Shown: piece by piece, positions 32,771 through 41,054 of the stretch
How the letters are laid out: every line of letters starts with the position of its first letter
How positions within the stretch are numbered: position 1 is the stretch's first letter
DNA from: UBA9300 sp964577305
GTDB lineage: Bacteria > Bacteroidota > Bacteroidia > Bacteroidales > VadinHA17
Assembly: GCA_964577305.1 (NCBI GenBank)
Contig: CAZNYS010000001.1
Location: 136,321 to 200,320 of the forward strand
DNA length: 64,000 nt
Direction: 5' to 3'
Program-made: the position numbers and the translations under genes
The notes under the pieces: generated by a model
What the model was told of the DNA's origin: nothing
Seen by the model: only the letters and a program-made list of their open reading frames with translations
The model's database searches: none

Positions 32771-34921
32771 TTATTCGCGAATATCCATTTCTTCCACCAG
32801 GTGTCCTGCACCGGCATAGATATCCATGATCCAGAGCACGTAGCGTATGTCAACGTTGATACATCTCTGGAGATCGGGTTCGAAGGCAACATCGCCGCTC
32901 ATAGCTTCCCAGTTGCCGTCAAAAGCAAGTCCTATCAATTCACCTTTACCGTTTATTACGGGGCTGCCTGAATTGCCACCTGTGATATCATTATTTGTAA
33001 GGAAGCATATCGGCATATGCCCGGCCGGATCAGCATATTTTCCAAATTTTTTCTGTTCGTAAAGTTCAATTAGGCGGTCAGGAAGGTCAAATTCATAATC
33101 GCCGGGAACATATTTTTCCATTACTCCTTCCATGGTGGTATAGTGCTTGTATATAACTGCATCTTTAGGCTGGTATGGCAGCACAGAACCATATGTAAGG
33201 CGCATGGTAAAGTTGGCATCAGGGTAGCTTACCAGTTCGGGGTCCATATCCCTCAGGCCTGCAATATACAGACGTCTTCCTTTTTCCAGGTTAATATTGA
33301 ACTCACCTGACTTTTGCATAAGATCCCTGTAAACCATCATTATATCCATACCGTTTTTCAGAGCCGGGTCGTTCTCAAGCTTTTCGGCATCGAGATCGGC
33401 TAGGAAATTCATCAACTTATCTTCGGTTGTAAATATTGAATTATCGAACATATAATCGACATACTTGTCCACGTCGCCACCGAATTCTTCATCTATTTGC
33501 ACCACGAAATCGGGCCAGTATACCGGATCAATATCCTCCTTGAAGACTTTTATCATGGCTTTTGTTGCTTTCCTGTCGGTTGGAGGGTTATAATCTTTAT
33601 AAAATCCTTCAGCTCTTTGCTTCAGCCTTCTTACTGCTTCATCTATCTCCTGCTCATCATCGCCGGCAAGGGCAGATAATAAGCCCTGTGCATTACGGGC
33701 CATAGAGGGCAGTTCAGTACCCCGCAACAGGCATTCACTTAAATACTGTTGCGCATTATTGTATTCTGCCCTTCCTTCGATTGATGTTTTAATTAATTCG
33801 AGGGCGTCTCCGTATAATTCCTTTCTCTCCATGTTTTTATTGACCCATTCAGTGAATCTTTTCTCAATTGTTTCTTTCTTCCCTTTCACATTGAGTCGTT
33901 CAAGTCCCTGCTTCTGACCGATGGAGAATTTCCAGTAATTGGATGATCCTGAATATTTTGATGCATACTGGATATTAACTTTCGGGTCGGCCATCATATC
34001 AGCCATCAATATTTCCTGCCTGATACCACGTATCTTAATCCTGTTTGGATGAGTAATGGTTAATACTTCGTCAACTCCATATGAGGTCATATATCTTTGT
34101 GTTCCTCCCGGGTAGCCAAGGATCATTGCAAAGTCATTTTCATCAATACCTTTTGCTGATACCGGCAGGTAATACCTTGGTTTCAGTGGCACATTATCTT
34201 CAGAATACTCGGCAGGTTTACCATCGGGGCCCATATAAACGCGGAATACGCTGAAGTCGCCTGTATGGCGTGGCCATTCCCAGTTATCAGTATCGTGCCC
34301 GAATTTACCTATTGATGAAGGTGGAGCGCCCACCAGTCTTACATCATTGTATATTTCATAAACGAGAAGATAGTAGTTGTTGCCTCCGAAGAACGAATTC
34401 ACATTTGCACGGTAATGTGTTCCTTCCGTAGCTTCGTTTATGATTTCTTCTCTTACGCTATTAATAGTATCGGCTCTTTCCCTTTCGGTCATATCATTGG
34501 TTACATCTTTTAGTACGCGGTCGGTAACATCCTCAATTCTTACAAGGAAAGTTACGCTAAGACCTGGATTGGCCAGTTCTTCATCCTTTGACATCGCCCA
34601 GAATCCGTCTTTCAGGTAATCATGTTCAACAGTGCTGTGCGATTGGATTGTGCCGTACCCGCAATGGTGATTTGTAAGCAGCAGCCCCTGGGAAGATACA
34701 ATCTCAGCGGTGCAGCCGCCACCGAAAATAACTAAAGCGTCTTTTATAGAAGGCTGGTTAAGACTGTATATCTCCTCTGCGCTCAGCTCCAGTCCAAGCT
34801 CGGTCATTTTGCCCATATTCAGCTGTTCAAGGAGAGGCAGAAGCCACATCCCTTCGTCAGCCCTGAGGCTCATATTAAAGCTGATTACCAGGGCAATAAA
34901 TATTGATACTAATCTTTTCAT
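32771..34921 (-). CDS. S46 family dipeptidyl-peptidase (DPP7-like)
   Basis: A 716-residue exported serine peptidase with signal peptide (about residues 1-21), releasing dipeptides from the N-terminus of oligopeptides in the periplasm. The chymotrypsin-like triad is visible: His86 in TNHHCGYG, Asp near residue 225 in HDTDNWEWPRH, and Ser near 650 in TGGNSGSPV. After the Ser the sequence runs LIGLAFDGNWEA; a Gly at this point is found in DPP7 (hydrophobic P1), whereas DPP11 (acidic P1) has Arg, so DPP7-type specificity is inferred. S46 is typical of Bacteroidota, which use dipeptides as carbon source. Confidence 0.93.
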   Translation of the reverse strand: MKRLVSIFIALVISFNMSLRADEGMWLLPLLEQLNMGKMTELGLELSAEEIYSLNQPSIKDALVIFGGGCTAEIVSSQGLLLTNHHCGYGTIQSHSTVEHDYLKDGFWAMSKDEELANPGLSVTFLVRIEDVTDRVLKDVTNDMTERERADTINSVREEIINEATEGTHYRANVNSFFGGNNYYLLVYEIYNDVRLVGAPPSSIGKFGHDTDNWEWPRHTGDFSVFRVYMGPDGKPAEYSEDNVPLKPRYYLPVSAKGIDENDFAMILGYPGGTQRYMTSYGVDEVLTITHPNRIKIRGIRQEILMADMMADPKVNIQYASKYSGSSNYWKFSIGQKQGLERLNVKGKKETIEKRFTEWVNKNMERKELYGDALELIKTSIEGRAEYNNAQQYLSECLLRGTELPSMARNAQGLLSALAGDDEQEIDEAVRRLKQRAEGFYKDYNPPTDRKATKAMIKVFKEDIDPVYWPDFVVQIDEEFGGDVDKYVDYMFDNSIFTTEDKLMNFLADLDAEKLENDPALKNGMDIMMVYRDLMQKSGEFNINLEKGRRLYIAGLRDMDPELVSYPDANFTMRLTYGSVLPYQPKDAVIYKHYTTMEGVMEKYVPGDYEFDLPDRLIELYEQKKFGKYADPAGHMPICFLTNNDITGGNSGSPVINGKGELIGLAFDGNWEAMSGDVAFEPDLQRCINVDIRYVLWIMDIYAGAGHLVEEMDIRE

Positions 34922-34962
34922 GTAGTTTAAATTTATTTAGTGAGTTAATTATTTTGAGATTT

Positions 34963-34970
34963 CAAATATA
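34963..34970 (-). promoter_or_regulatory. Putative -7 box for the S46 gene
   Basis: The minus strand reads TATATTTG, matching TAnnTTTG, with CTTG about 21 bases upstream at 34992-34995 inside the end of rnhB. The predicted transcription start lies ~35 bases before the S46 start codon. Confidence 0.4.
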
Positions 34971-34983
34971 CTATTTTAAAACC

Positions 34984-35601
34984 TTATTCATCAAGGCTTT
35001 TTTCCTGAAAGAGGTCCATCTGTGAATCTCCCAGGTGGAATGTCTTCCTGTGATAGGGTGTAACTCCATATTTCTCAATAGCTTCTTTATGTTCGGGGGT
35101 GGGATATCCCTTATTGGTCTTCCATCCATACTGAGGATACTCGTCATGCAGTTTAATCATGTACTCGTCACGGTAAGTTTTTGCCAGGACCGACGCTGCT
35201 GCTATTGACATGAACTTGCTGTCGCCTTCAATAATGGTTTTAAAAGGTATATCTTTAAAAGGAATGAAGTAATTTCCATCAACAAGCAGGAATTCAGGCT
35301 TCCTGCTTAATCCTTCAATTGCCAGGTGCATGGCTTTATATGTTGCCCTCAGGATATTTATTTGATCTATTTCATTATTATCCACCATTGCTACATTCCA
35401 TGAGACAGCCTTTTCACAAATCTCTTTTCTTAGTGTTTCACGCGTCAGGGCCGACAATTGCTTTGAGTCGTTAAGTATTTCATTCCTGTATCGTTTGGGA
35501 AGGATGACAGCTGCAGCGACTACCGGACCGGCAAGTGCCCCCCTGCCTGCTTCGTCGCATCCGGCTTCTGTAAATTTTCTGCTGAAAAATGACCTGAGCA
35601 T
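34984..35601 (-). CDS. rnhB: Ribonuclease HII
   Basis: A 205-residue enzyme that removes ribonucleotides from DNA. It starts with the family signature GCDEAGRGALAGPVVAAAVIL (Asp16 and Glu17 bind metal). Later segments include NDSKQLSALTRE, LLVDGNYFIP (third acidic residue) and EGDSKFMSIAAASVLAKTYRD. Length is normal. The S46 gene begins 62 bases after its stop, but with its own promoter-like box. Confidence 0.95.
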   Translation of the reverse strand: MLRSFFSRKFTEAGCDEAGRGALAGPVVAAAVILPKRYRNEILNDSKQLSALTRETLRKEICEKAVSWNVAMVDNNEIDQINILRATYKAMHLAIEGLSRKPEFLLVDGNYFIPFKDIPFKTIIEGDSKFMSIAAASVLAKTYRDEYMIKLHDEYPQYGWKTNKGYPTPEHKEAIEKYGVTPYHRKTFHLGDSQMDLFQEKSLDE

Positions 35602-35846
35602 ATTTTAAAGGTTTAATTCAATAAGGGTTTAAAAGAACCAGGAATTAAATTTATGAATTGTATACTCAAATAAAGAATAAAAAACAGGTCTTTTTGAATC
35701 TTGTTGTTAAGAGCCCGTGGAATTGCCTCTTTTTTTATAAAAATTTTAAATAATATTGTTAATTACTGGTTACTGAACTTTTTTCTATTTTATCCTGTGC
35801 CTGATGTCCTTAAAGTGGAATTATCTGGAGCAGTTAGATATATGTT
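35602..35846. other. AT-rich spacer
   Basis: A 245-base spacer between the M20 gene end and the rnhB start, both on the minus strand. No gene, hairpin terminator or repeat array is seen. Confidence 0.4.
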
Positions 35847-37391
35847 TTACTGGTATTCCATCATCTCCGCTTCCATCAGGGCCCTGTATTTATCCATCAA
35901 TTCCTTATTCAGGTCAAGAGGTGGCTCCGCACCCTCGGGCAGCAGTGATTCATAGGGATGCTCACTGGAATAATCAGTGAACTCTCTTTGTATAGCCTCA
36001 AGTATTTCCGGTTTTGTCAGCAGGTCAATTGCTGTTGCTGCCATTACCCTGGCCCCTGTGTTAAGCCCCTTCCATGCTGCAGATCCATAGTAGGCAGACA
36101 CTGATGACCAGTGATGGCTGATCATGCCGGGTACACCACCGGGGAACCGCAGGGTGGCAGTAGGAGCAATAAGTGTTACTTCCCCTACGTCAGATGAGCC
36201 GCCACCTACCTGTATTCCTGAAGGCTCTTTAAGCTCTGACACCTCTTCAAGGTAGCCTTCCTCTTCAACACCCAGTTCTTTCTGCAGTGCCCTGGCAAAT
36301 TCATTTTCCTCTTCTGTCCATTCAGGCATTCCCACAAGTTCCATATTTGATTGTAGCAGTTCAGCCATTCCACGGTTTGAATGCCTCTGGTGAATACCTG
36401 TTAGAACCCTTATCTCTTCCAGGTCAGTACCTGTAGCCAGTGCTGCTCCTTTTGCACAGTTAACGACCCTGTCATACATTTCCTGAATACGATCATCAGT
36501 ATTCCTTACATAATACCATACAGAAGCTCTATCAGGCACAACATTGGGAGCTTCTCCACCTTCTGTGATTACGTAATGCAGCCTGTGTGTATAGTGCAGG
36601 TGTTCCCTGAGGTAATTGGTCGATATGTTCATAATTTCAACTGCATCAAGGGCACTTCTTCCTGCCCAGGGGGCACCTGCCGAATGAGCAGTTTTGCCAC
36701 TGAAGGTGAAAATAACGGAGATAAGTGCATTGCCGTTTACCCCGAAGCCTGTTGACATACCGCTCGAAGAGTGATTATCTATAACGGCATCAACACCATC
36801 AAAAACACCTGCCCTTACCATATAAGGCCGGCTGATAACAGTCTCTTCAGCAGGAGATCCAAAGAATTTAATGGTTCCTTTAATATTATGCTCTTCCATG
36901 CTTTTCTTGACAGCTATAACTGTTGCAACTCCCGCTGTTCCCATCATATTATGTCCACAGCCATGCCCGGGAGCTCCTTTAACTATCGGATCCTGGCGGG
37001 GTACCCTGCCTTTCTGTGAAAGCATTGGCAGAGCATCAAATTCGCCAAGGACTCCTATTACAGGCTTGCCTTCACCCCATGTGGCAATAAAGCAGGTGGG
37101 CATACCTGCCACGTTACGCTCAACTTTAAACCCTTCTTCTTCGAGCGTTTCGATCAGTAATGCTGAAGATTTGAATTCCTGCAAACCCAGTTCAGCATAT
37201 CCCCATATCTTATTCGAGATCTTACCAAACCTGGTAACAGTGCTTTCATCCTCAAGATAACTGAGAGCTGTTTTCTTCTCCTTATAGAGCCTGGCCTTCG
37301 GTATTTCAATAATATTCTCCTGTGCCCCGGCAGAGAAAGATAATACAAACAATGTGAGCATAAACGGGATAATCAGCCTGAAAGATTTCAT
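35847..37391 (-). CDS. M20 family amidohydrolase (AbgB-like)
   Basis: A 514-residue protein with an N-terminal signal peptide (ends SAGAQ). It has the di-metal site of the M20D branch: GHGCGHNMMG near residue 145 with metal-binding Cys/His, FFGSPAEE near 180 with the catalytic Glu, an inserted dimerisation domain (about 220-340), and a last His in MISHHWSS. The long form with PSGIQVGGGSSDVGEV resembles aminobenzoyl-glutamate or indole-acetyl-amino-acid hydrolases. It cleaves amide-linked amino acids; the substrate is not known. A -7 box (TATCTTTG) stands 27-34 bases upstream. Confidence 0.9.
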   Translation of the reverse strand: MKSFRLIIPFMLTLFVLSFSAGAQENIIEIPKARLYKEKKTALSYLEDESTVTRFGKISNKIWGYAELGLQEFKSSALLIETLEEEGFKVERNVAGMPTCFIATWGEGKPVIGVLGEFDALPMLSQKGRVPRQDPIVKGAPGHGCGHNMMGTAGVATVIAVKKSMEEHNIKGTIKFFGSPAEETVISRPYMVRAGVFDGVDAVIDNHSSSGMSTGFGVNGNALISVIFTFSGKTAHSAGAPWAGRSALDAVEIMNISTNYLREHLHYTHRLHYVITEGGEAPNVVPDRASVWYYVRNTDDRIQEMYDRVVNCAKGAALATGTDLEEIRVLTGIHQRHSNRGMAELLQSNMELVGMPEWTEEENEFARALQKELGVEEEGYLEEVSELKEPSGIQVGGGSSDVGEVTLIAPTATLRFPGGVPGMISHHWSSVSAYYGSAAWKGLNTGARVMAATAIDLLTKPEILEAIQREFTDYSSEHPYESLLPEGAEPPLDLNKELMDKYRALMEAEMMEYQ

Positions 37392-37417
37392 GGTTACTTG
37401 AATATTAATTATTATAC

Positions 37418-37425
37418 CAAAGATA
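37418..37425 (-). promoter_or_regulatory. Putative -7 box for the M20 gene
   Basis: The minus strand reads TATCTTTG, matching TAnnTTTG, 27-34 bases before the start codon. No good -33 element. Confidence 0.35.
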
Positions 37426-37500
37426 AATTAAGGATTTGATAATAACATAAGATGAATATGGTTTTTCAACATATAATACCTGAAATGGAATAATTGATTA

Positions 37501-37905
37501 TTACAAGGAGTTTAACCGCTTCTTTTCTCTGATAGCGGCAAGGGCTAGTAGTGTGCCGATTATAATACCTGCTATATTAAGTGCCATATCCTGCAGTTCA
37601 AATGAGCGAAACGGAATTAAAATATGTAGCATTTCATCAAAAACGGCAAAAAGAGTAAGAGACAAAAAGGTAATTATAAAAATCCGTTTTTCGGATTTAA
37701 AAGTCAAAAAGGAGATAATTGCCAGGAATGCCAGTAACATGTGTTCAAGGAAGTGAACCGGATAGTCAAGGCGTATCGGTATCGGTTTCCCCCCTATCAT
37801 GGGAACAGGCAGATCAGGCATAACGGCAAGGGTAATAATCAGGATAACCCAGATTGCAAGGAGGATCCTTGCATAAGGTCTGAATTTGTTTATTAGTTTT
37901 CCCAT
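37501..37905 (-). CDS. VanZ family membrane protein
   Basis: A 134-residue protein with four predicted membrane helices and the VanZ pattern: DYPVHFLEHMLLAFLAIISFL (with conserved His), then FAVFDEMLHILIPFRSFELQDMALNIAGIIIGTLLA, where 'DE..H..iP.R.....D...N..G' is the family core. The founding VanZ raises teicoplanin resistance; most members have no known role. It is divergent from prfB with only 82 bases between start codons. Confidence 0.88.
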   Translation of the reverse strand: MGKLINKFRPYARILLAIWVILIITLAVMPDLPVPMIGGKPIPIRLDYPVHFLEHMLLAFLAIISFLTFKSEKRIFIITFLSLTLFAVFDEMLHILIPFRSFELQDMALNIAGIIIGTLLALAAIREKKRLNSL

Positions 37906-37924
37906 CTCCTGTCAGTTTGATTTG

Positions 37925-37932
37925 CAAAAGTA
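37925..37932 (-). promoter_or_regulatory. Putative -7 box for the VanZ gene
   Basis: The minus strand reads TACTTTTG, matching TAnnTTTG. It mirrors the TACTTTTG box for prfB on the other strand 32 bases away, making a compact divergent promoter region. Confidence 0.4.
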
Positions 37933-37963
37933 TTAAATTCTTGTTAGTACCATACCAAAAAGC

Positions 37964-37971
37964 TACTTTTG
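37964..37971 (+). promoter_or_regulatory. Putative promoter of prfB
   Basis: TACTTTTG matches the -7 consensus TAnnTTTG; TTG at 37941-37943 stands 20 bases upstream as a -33 element. The predicted start of transcription is ~10 bases before the prfB start codon. Confidence 0.5.
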
Positions 37972-37987
37972 CAATAAATTGAGGAGC

Positions 37988-39077
37988 ATGGTTAATACAG
38001 AACAGATAAGAGAGATTATAGAACGCCGGGATGCGTTAAGGAGGTATCTTTGACATCGACAACAAGAAAATGGAAGTTGAGGAACAGGAAAAAATAACCA
38101 GGGATCCTGGTTTCTGGAATGACCCCGGCGCAGCAGAGGAACAGATGAAAAAAATTTCCGGACTTAAAGCCTGGGTCAAATCATATGATGAAATGAGTAC
38201 TGCAGTCGACGACCTGCAGGTAATACATGATTTCTGCAGGGAAGGAGAAGCCGGTGAAGAAGACCTTGATAACCAGTATAATACTACATTGAAATTAGTT
38301 GAGGGTCTGGAACTGAAGAATATGTTACGCAACGAGGAAGACCAGCTGGGAGCATATCTTAAGATAAATGCGGGAGCAGGAGGAACAGAGAGTAACGACT
38401 GGGCTGACATGCTGATGAGAATGTATATCAGATGGGGCGAACGGAATGATTATAAGGTCAAAGAACTTGATTTCTTCCCGGGTGAGGAGGTAGGTGTAAA
38501 ATCAGTTACACTGGAATTCATCGGTGAAAAGGCATACGGATACCTTAAAAGCGAGAACGGTGTGCACAGGCTGGTGAGAATATCTCCTTTCAATGCACAG
38601 GGCAAAAGACAGACAACTTTTGCGTCTGTGTTTATCTCCCCTGTTATTGATGAAAAAATCGATATAGAGGTAAACCCGGCAGATATTACATGGGAAACAT
38701 TCAGATCAAGTGGTGCCGGAGGACAGAATGTAAACAAAGTGGAAACGGCAGTGCGTTTACGGCATCATCCTACCGGACTGGTTATCGAAAACCAGGAAAC
38801 ACGTTCCCAGGTCAAAAACAAGGAAAATGCAATGCGCATACTTAAGTCGCATCTTTATGAGCTTGAACTCAGGAAACAAATGGAAGAGAAAGATAAGATA
38901 GAAGGCCAGAAGAAAAAAATAGAATGGGGCTCACAGATAAGATCCTATGTTCTCCACCCATATAAGATGGTTAAGGACCTGAGAACAAATTATGAGACAG
39001 GTAATGTGCAGGCAGTACTGGATGGAGACCTCAATTCCTTTATAAAGTCATACCTGATGGAATTCGGAAAGGAATGA
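37988..39077 (+). CDS. prfB: Peptide chain release factor 2, programmed +1 frameshift
   Basis: RF2 recognises UGA and UAA stop codons. The gene begins at ATG 37988; the first 21 codons end at CTT TGA (stop 38051-38053) and the rest, from GAC at 38052, is in the +1 frame, giving about 362 residues. The frameshift site AGGAGG-TAT-CTT-TGA-C has the classical layout, with the Shine-Dalgarno-like AGGAGG three bases before the slippery CTT. The product has the stop-codon-reading SPF motif (RISPFNAQ) and the catalytic GGQ in SGAGGQNVNKVET. The frameshift lets RF2 level control its own synthesis. PrmC, which methylates the GGQ glutamine, is encoded at 45.2-46.1 kb. Confidence 0.97.
38039..38054 (+). 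promoter_or_regulatory. RF2 programmed frameshift site
   Basis: AGGAGG at 38039-38044, TAT, slippery CTT at 38048-38050, then TGA at 38051-38053 followed by C. The ribosome shifts by one base (CTT to TTT) and reads GAC. Spacing equals that of E. coli prfB. Confidence 0.95.
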
Positions 39078-39150
39078 ATTGCGTGAAGTGGGGCTTATGG
39101 ATTCGGCAAGGAATGACAAAAAGCATGGATTAATTCATACTTATTTCTTT

Positions 39151-39158
39151 TAACTTTG
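39151..39158 (+). promoter_or_regulatory. Putative -7 box for the methylmalonyl-CoA mutase genes
   Basis: TAACTTTG matches TAnnTTTG, 26-33 bases before the mutA start. The -33 region is poor. No cobalamin riboswitch can be seen: the spacer from prfB is only 106 bases. Confidence 0.4.
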
Positions 39159-39183
39159 CCTGGTAAACATCATTAAATGGAAA

Positions 39184-41037
39184 ATGCCGGTAAAAGAAAA
39201 ACTTTTTGACCAGTTTCCCCCTGTCAGTACAGAGGAATGGATGAACAGGGTTAAGGCTGACCTTAAGGGACAGGATTTTGAACGTAAGCTTGTATGGAAA
39301 ACAATAGAGGGTTTCAGTGTAAATCCTTTTTACCGCGAGGAAGATATAGTTGACCTGCCGTATATAAATAATCCTCCCGGGGAATTTCCTTTCCTCAGGG
39401 GTATATATCCTGGAAGGAATAGATGGTATATAAGGCAGGACATCAATGTTGAAGATCCGGTTGATGCAAACAGGAAAGCCCTGTATATACTCAACAGGGG
39501 AATTACTTCACTGGGCTTTGTATTCGGGGAGGAGGTAGAGTATACTCCTGCCCTGGTTGAATCTCTTCTAGAAGGGATATACTGCGAAAACATTGAAATT
39601 AATTTCTCACCGCAGGGAAATGCAAAAGAGCTTTTCAGTGTATTTGCTGATTACCTGCGTAAAAAAAGCTTAAAGCCAGGTAGCATAAAAGGTGCTCTTG
39701 AAACCGATCCTCTGGGGAGATTAATGGTAAACGGTAATTTATGTATTCCTGTAAGCGATGGCATGGACTACCTCGCGGAGCTGGTAAAAAGTGCCAAATA
39801 CCTTGAAAATTACAGGGTCCTGAGCATTAATGGTGCTGCCTTCGGTAATGCCGGAGCAGGTTTGGTTCAGGAACTTGCTTTTTCAATGGCCATGGGCAGT
39901 GAATACCTTTCGCAGCTGACAGATCGTGGCATCAGTACAGATACTGCAGCAAAATCAATGGGTTTTACCTTCGGTATAGGATCTAACTACTTCATGGAAA
40001 TAGCCAGAATGAGGGCTGCCAGGATCTTATGGGCAAAGATTGTTGACGCTTATTCACCAGCCTCAAAAAAGGACTGTAAGATATATATTCATTCAGTTAC
40101 CAGCGAGTGGAATAAGACGATATATGATCCTTATGTCAATATGCTGAGGACCCAGACTGAAGCAATGTCGGCTACCCTGGGCGGTACTAATTCGCTAACA
40201 GTAAAGCCGTTTGACAGTATTTTCAGGGAACCTTCGGAATTTTCTGAAAGGATAGCAAGAAACCAGCAGATACTGCTGATGGAAGAATCACATTTTGACA
40301 AGGTAAACGATCCTTCTGGAGGCTCATATTATATCGAAAAGCTTACTGCCTCCATTGCTGAACATGCATGGAACCTGTTTGTTGAGACCGAAAACGAGGG
40401 AGGATTCCTGGTCAGTCTGCAGAAAGGCTCAATACAGGCCAGGGTGAGGGAAACAGCTGAAAAGAGAAAAGTAAATATCGGGCGCAGGAAGGAAAAACTT
40501 CTTGGTACGAATATATTTCCCGACCATGAAGAAAGGATAAGCGCATCATTTATCAAAAAACCCGGAAATAAGGAAGACAATCATGAAGTAGAACCACTTC
40601 CGGCCTTCAGGGCTGCCGAAGAGTTCGAAAGTCTGCGTATATCTGTTGACCGTATGGGAAAAACTCCCGTGGTGTTTTTGCTTACTATCGGGGATCCTGT
40701 AATGAGACAAGCCAGGGCTCAATTCTCAAATGGCTTCTTTGGCTGTGCAGGGTACAAGGTGATAGACAATATTGGATTCAGTGATCCTGATGAAGGCGTC
40801 AGGGCTGCCAGAGAGGCTAAGGCCGATATTGTTGTCGCATGCAGCTCTGATGAGGAATATGCCGCTTATGTGCCCCGGATAAACAAACTGCTTAAAGGCA
40901 AATCAATACTTGTTGTGGCCGGCGAGCCTGAATGTATGGATGATCTGCGTGAAGAAGGTATTGATCATTTCATCAGTATACGATCCAACTTACTGGAAAC
41001 ACTTTCTGATTATAACAGGGAACTGGGTATTAATTAA
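39184..41037 (+). CDS. mutA: Methylmalonyl-CoA mutase small (beta) subunit
   Basis: A 617-residue cytosolic protein, the non-catalytic partner of the heterodimeric B12-dependent mutase that interconverts methylmalonyl-CoA and succinyl-CoA. It has the TIM-barrel domain of the family (PFLRGIYPGRNRWYIRQD, then FTFGIGSNYFMEIARMRAARILWAKI) and a degenerate C-terminal B12-binding-like domain (VVFLLTIGDPVMRQARAQF) that lacks the cobalt-ligating DxHxxG motif, as is normal for this subunit. mutB starts 17 bases after its stop. The pathway serves propionate formation or propionyl-CoA use. Confidence 0.95.
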   Translation: MPVKEKLFDQFPPVSTEEWMNRVKADLKGQDFERKLVWKTIEGFSVNPFYREEDIVDLPYINNPPGEFPFLRGIYPGRNRWYIRQDINVEDPVDANRKALYILNRGITSLGFVFGEEVEYTPALVESLLEGIYCENIEINFSPQGNAKELFSVFADYLRKKSLKPGSIKGALETDPLGRLMVNGNLCIPVSDGMDYLAELVKSAKYLENYRVLSINGAAFGNAGAGLVQELAFSMAMGSEYLSQLTDRGISTDTAAKSMGFTFGIGSNYFMEIARMRAARILWAKIVDAYSPASKKDCKIYIHSVTSEWNKTIYDPYVNMLRTQTEAMSATLGGTNSLTVKPFDSIFREPSEFSERIARNQQILLMEESHFDKVNDPSGGSYYIEKLTASIAEHAWNLFVETENEGGFLVSLQKGSIQARVRETAEKRKVNIGRRKEKLLGTNIFPDHEERISASFIKKPGNKEDNHEVEPLPAFRAAEEFESLRISVDRMGKTPVVFLLTIGDPVMRQARAQFSNGFFGCAGYKVIDNIGFSDPDEGVRAAREAKADIVVACSSDEEYAAYVPRINKLLKGKSILVVAGEPECMDDLREEGIDHFISIRSNLLETLSDYNRELGIN

Positions 41038-41054
41038 TCACTTTAAGACTTGCC

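Noticed and set aside
37988..38053. Apparent premature stop in prfB
   Set aside because: The TGA lies in the classical programmed +1 frameshift site, so the gene is intact, not a pseudogene.
39078..39183. Cobalamin riboswitch before the methylmalonyl-CoA mutase genes
   Set aside because: The spacer is only 106 bases and has no B12-box-like sequence or matching stems.
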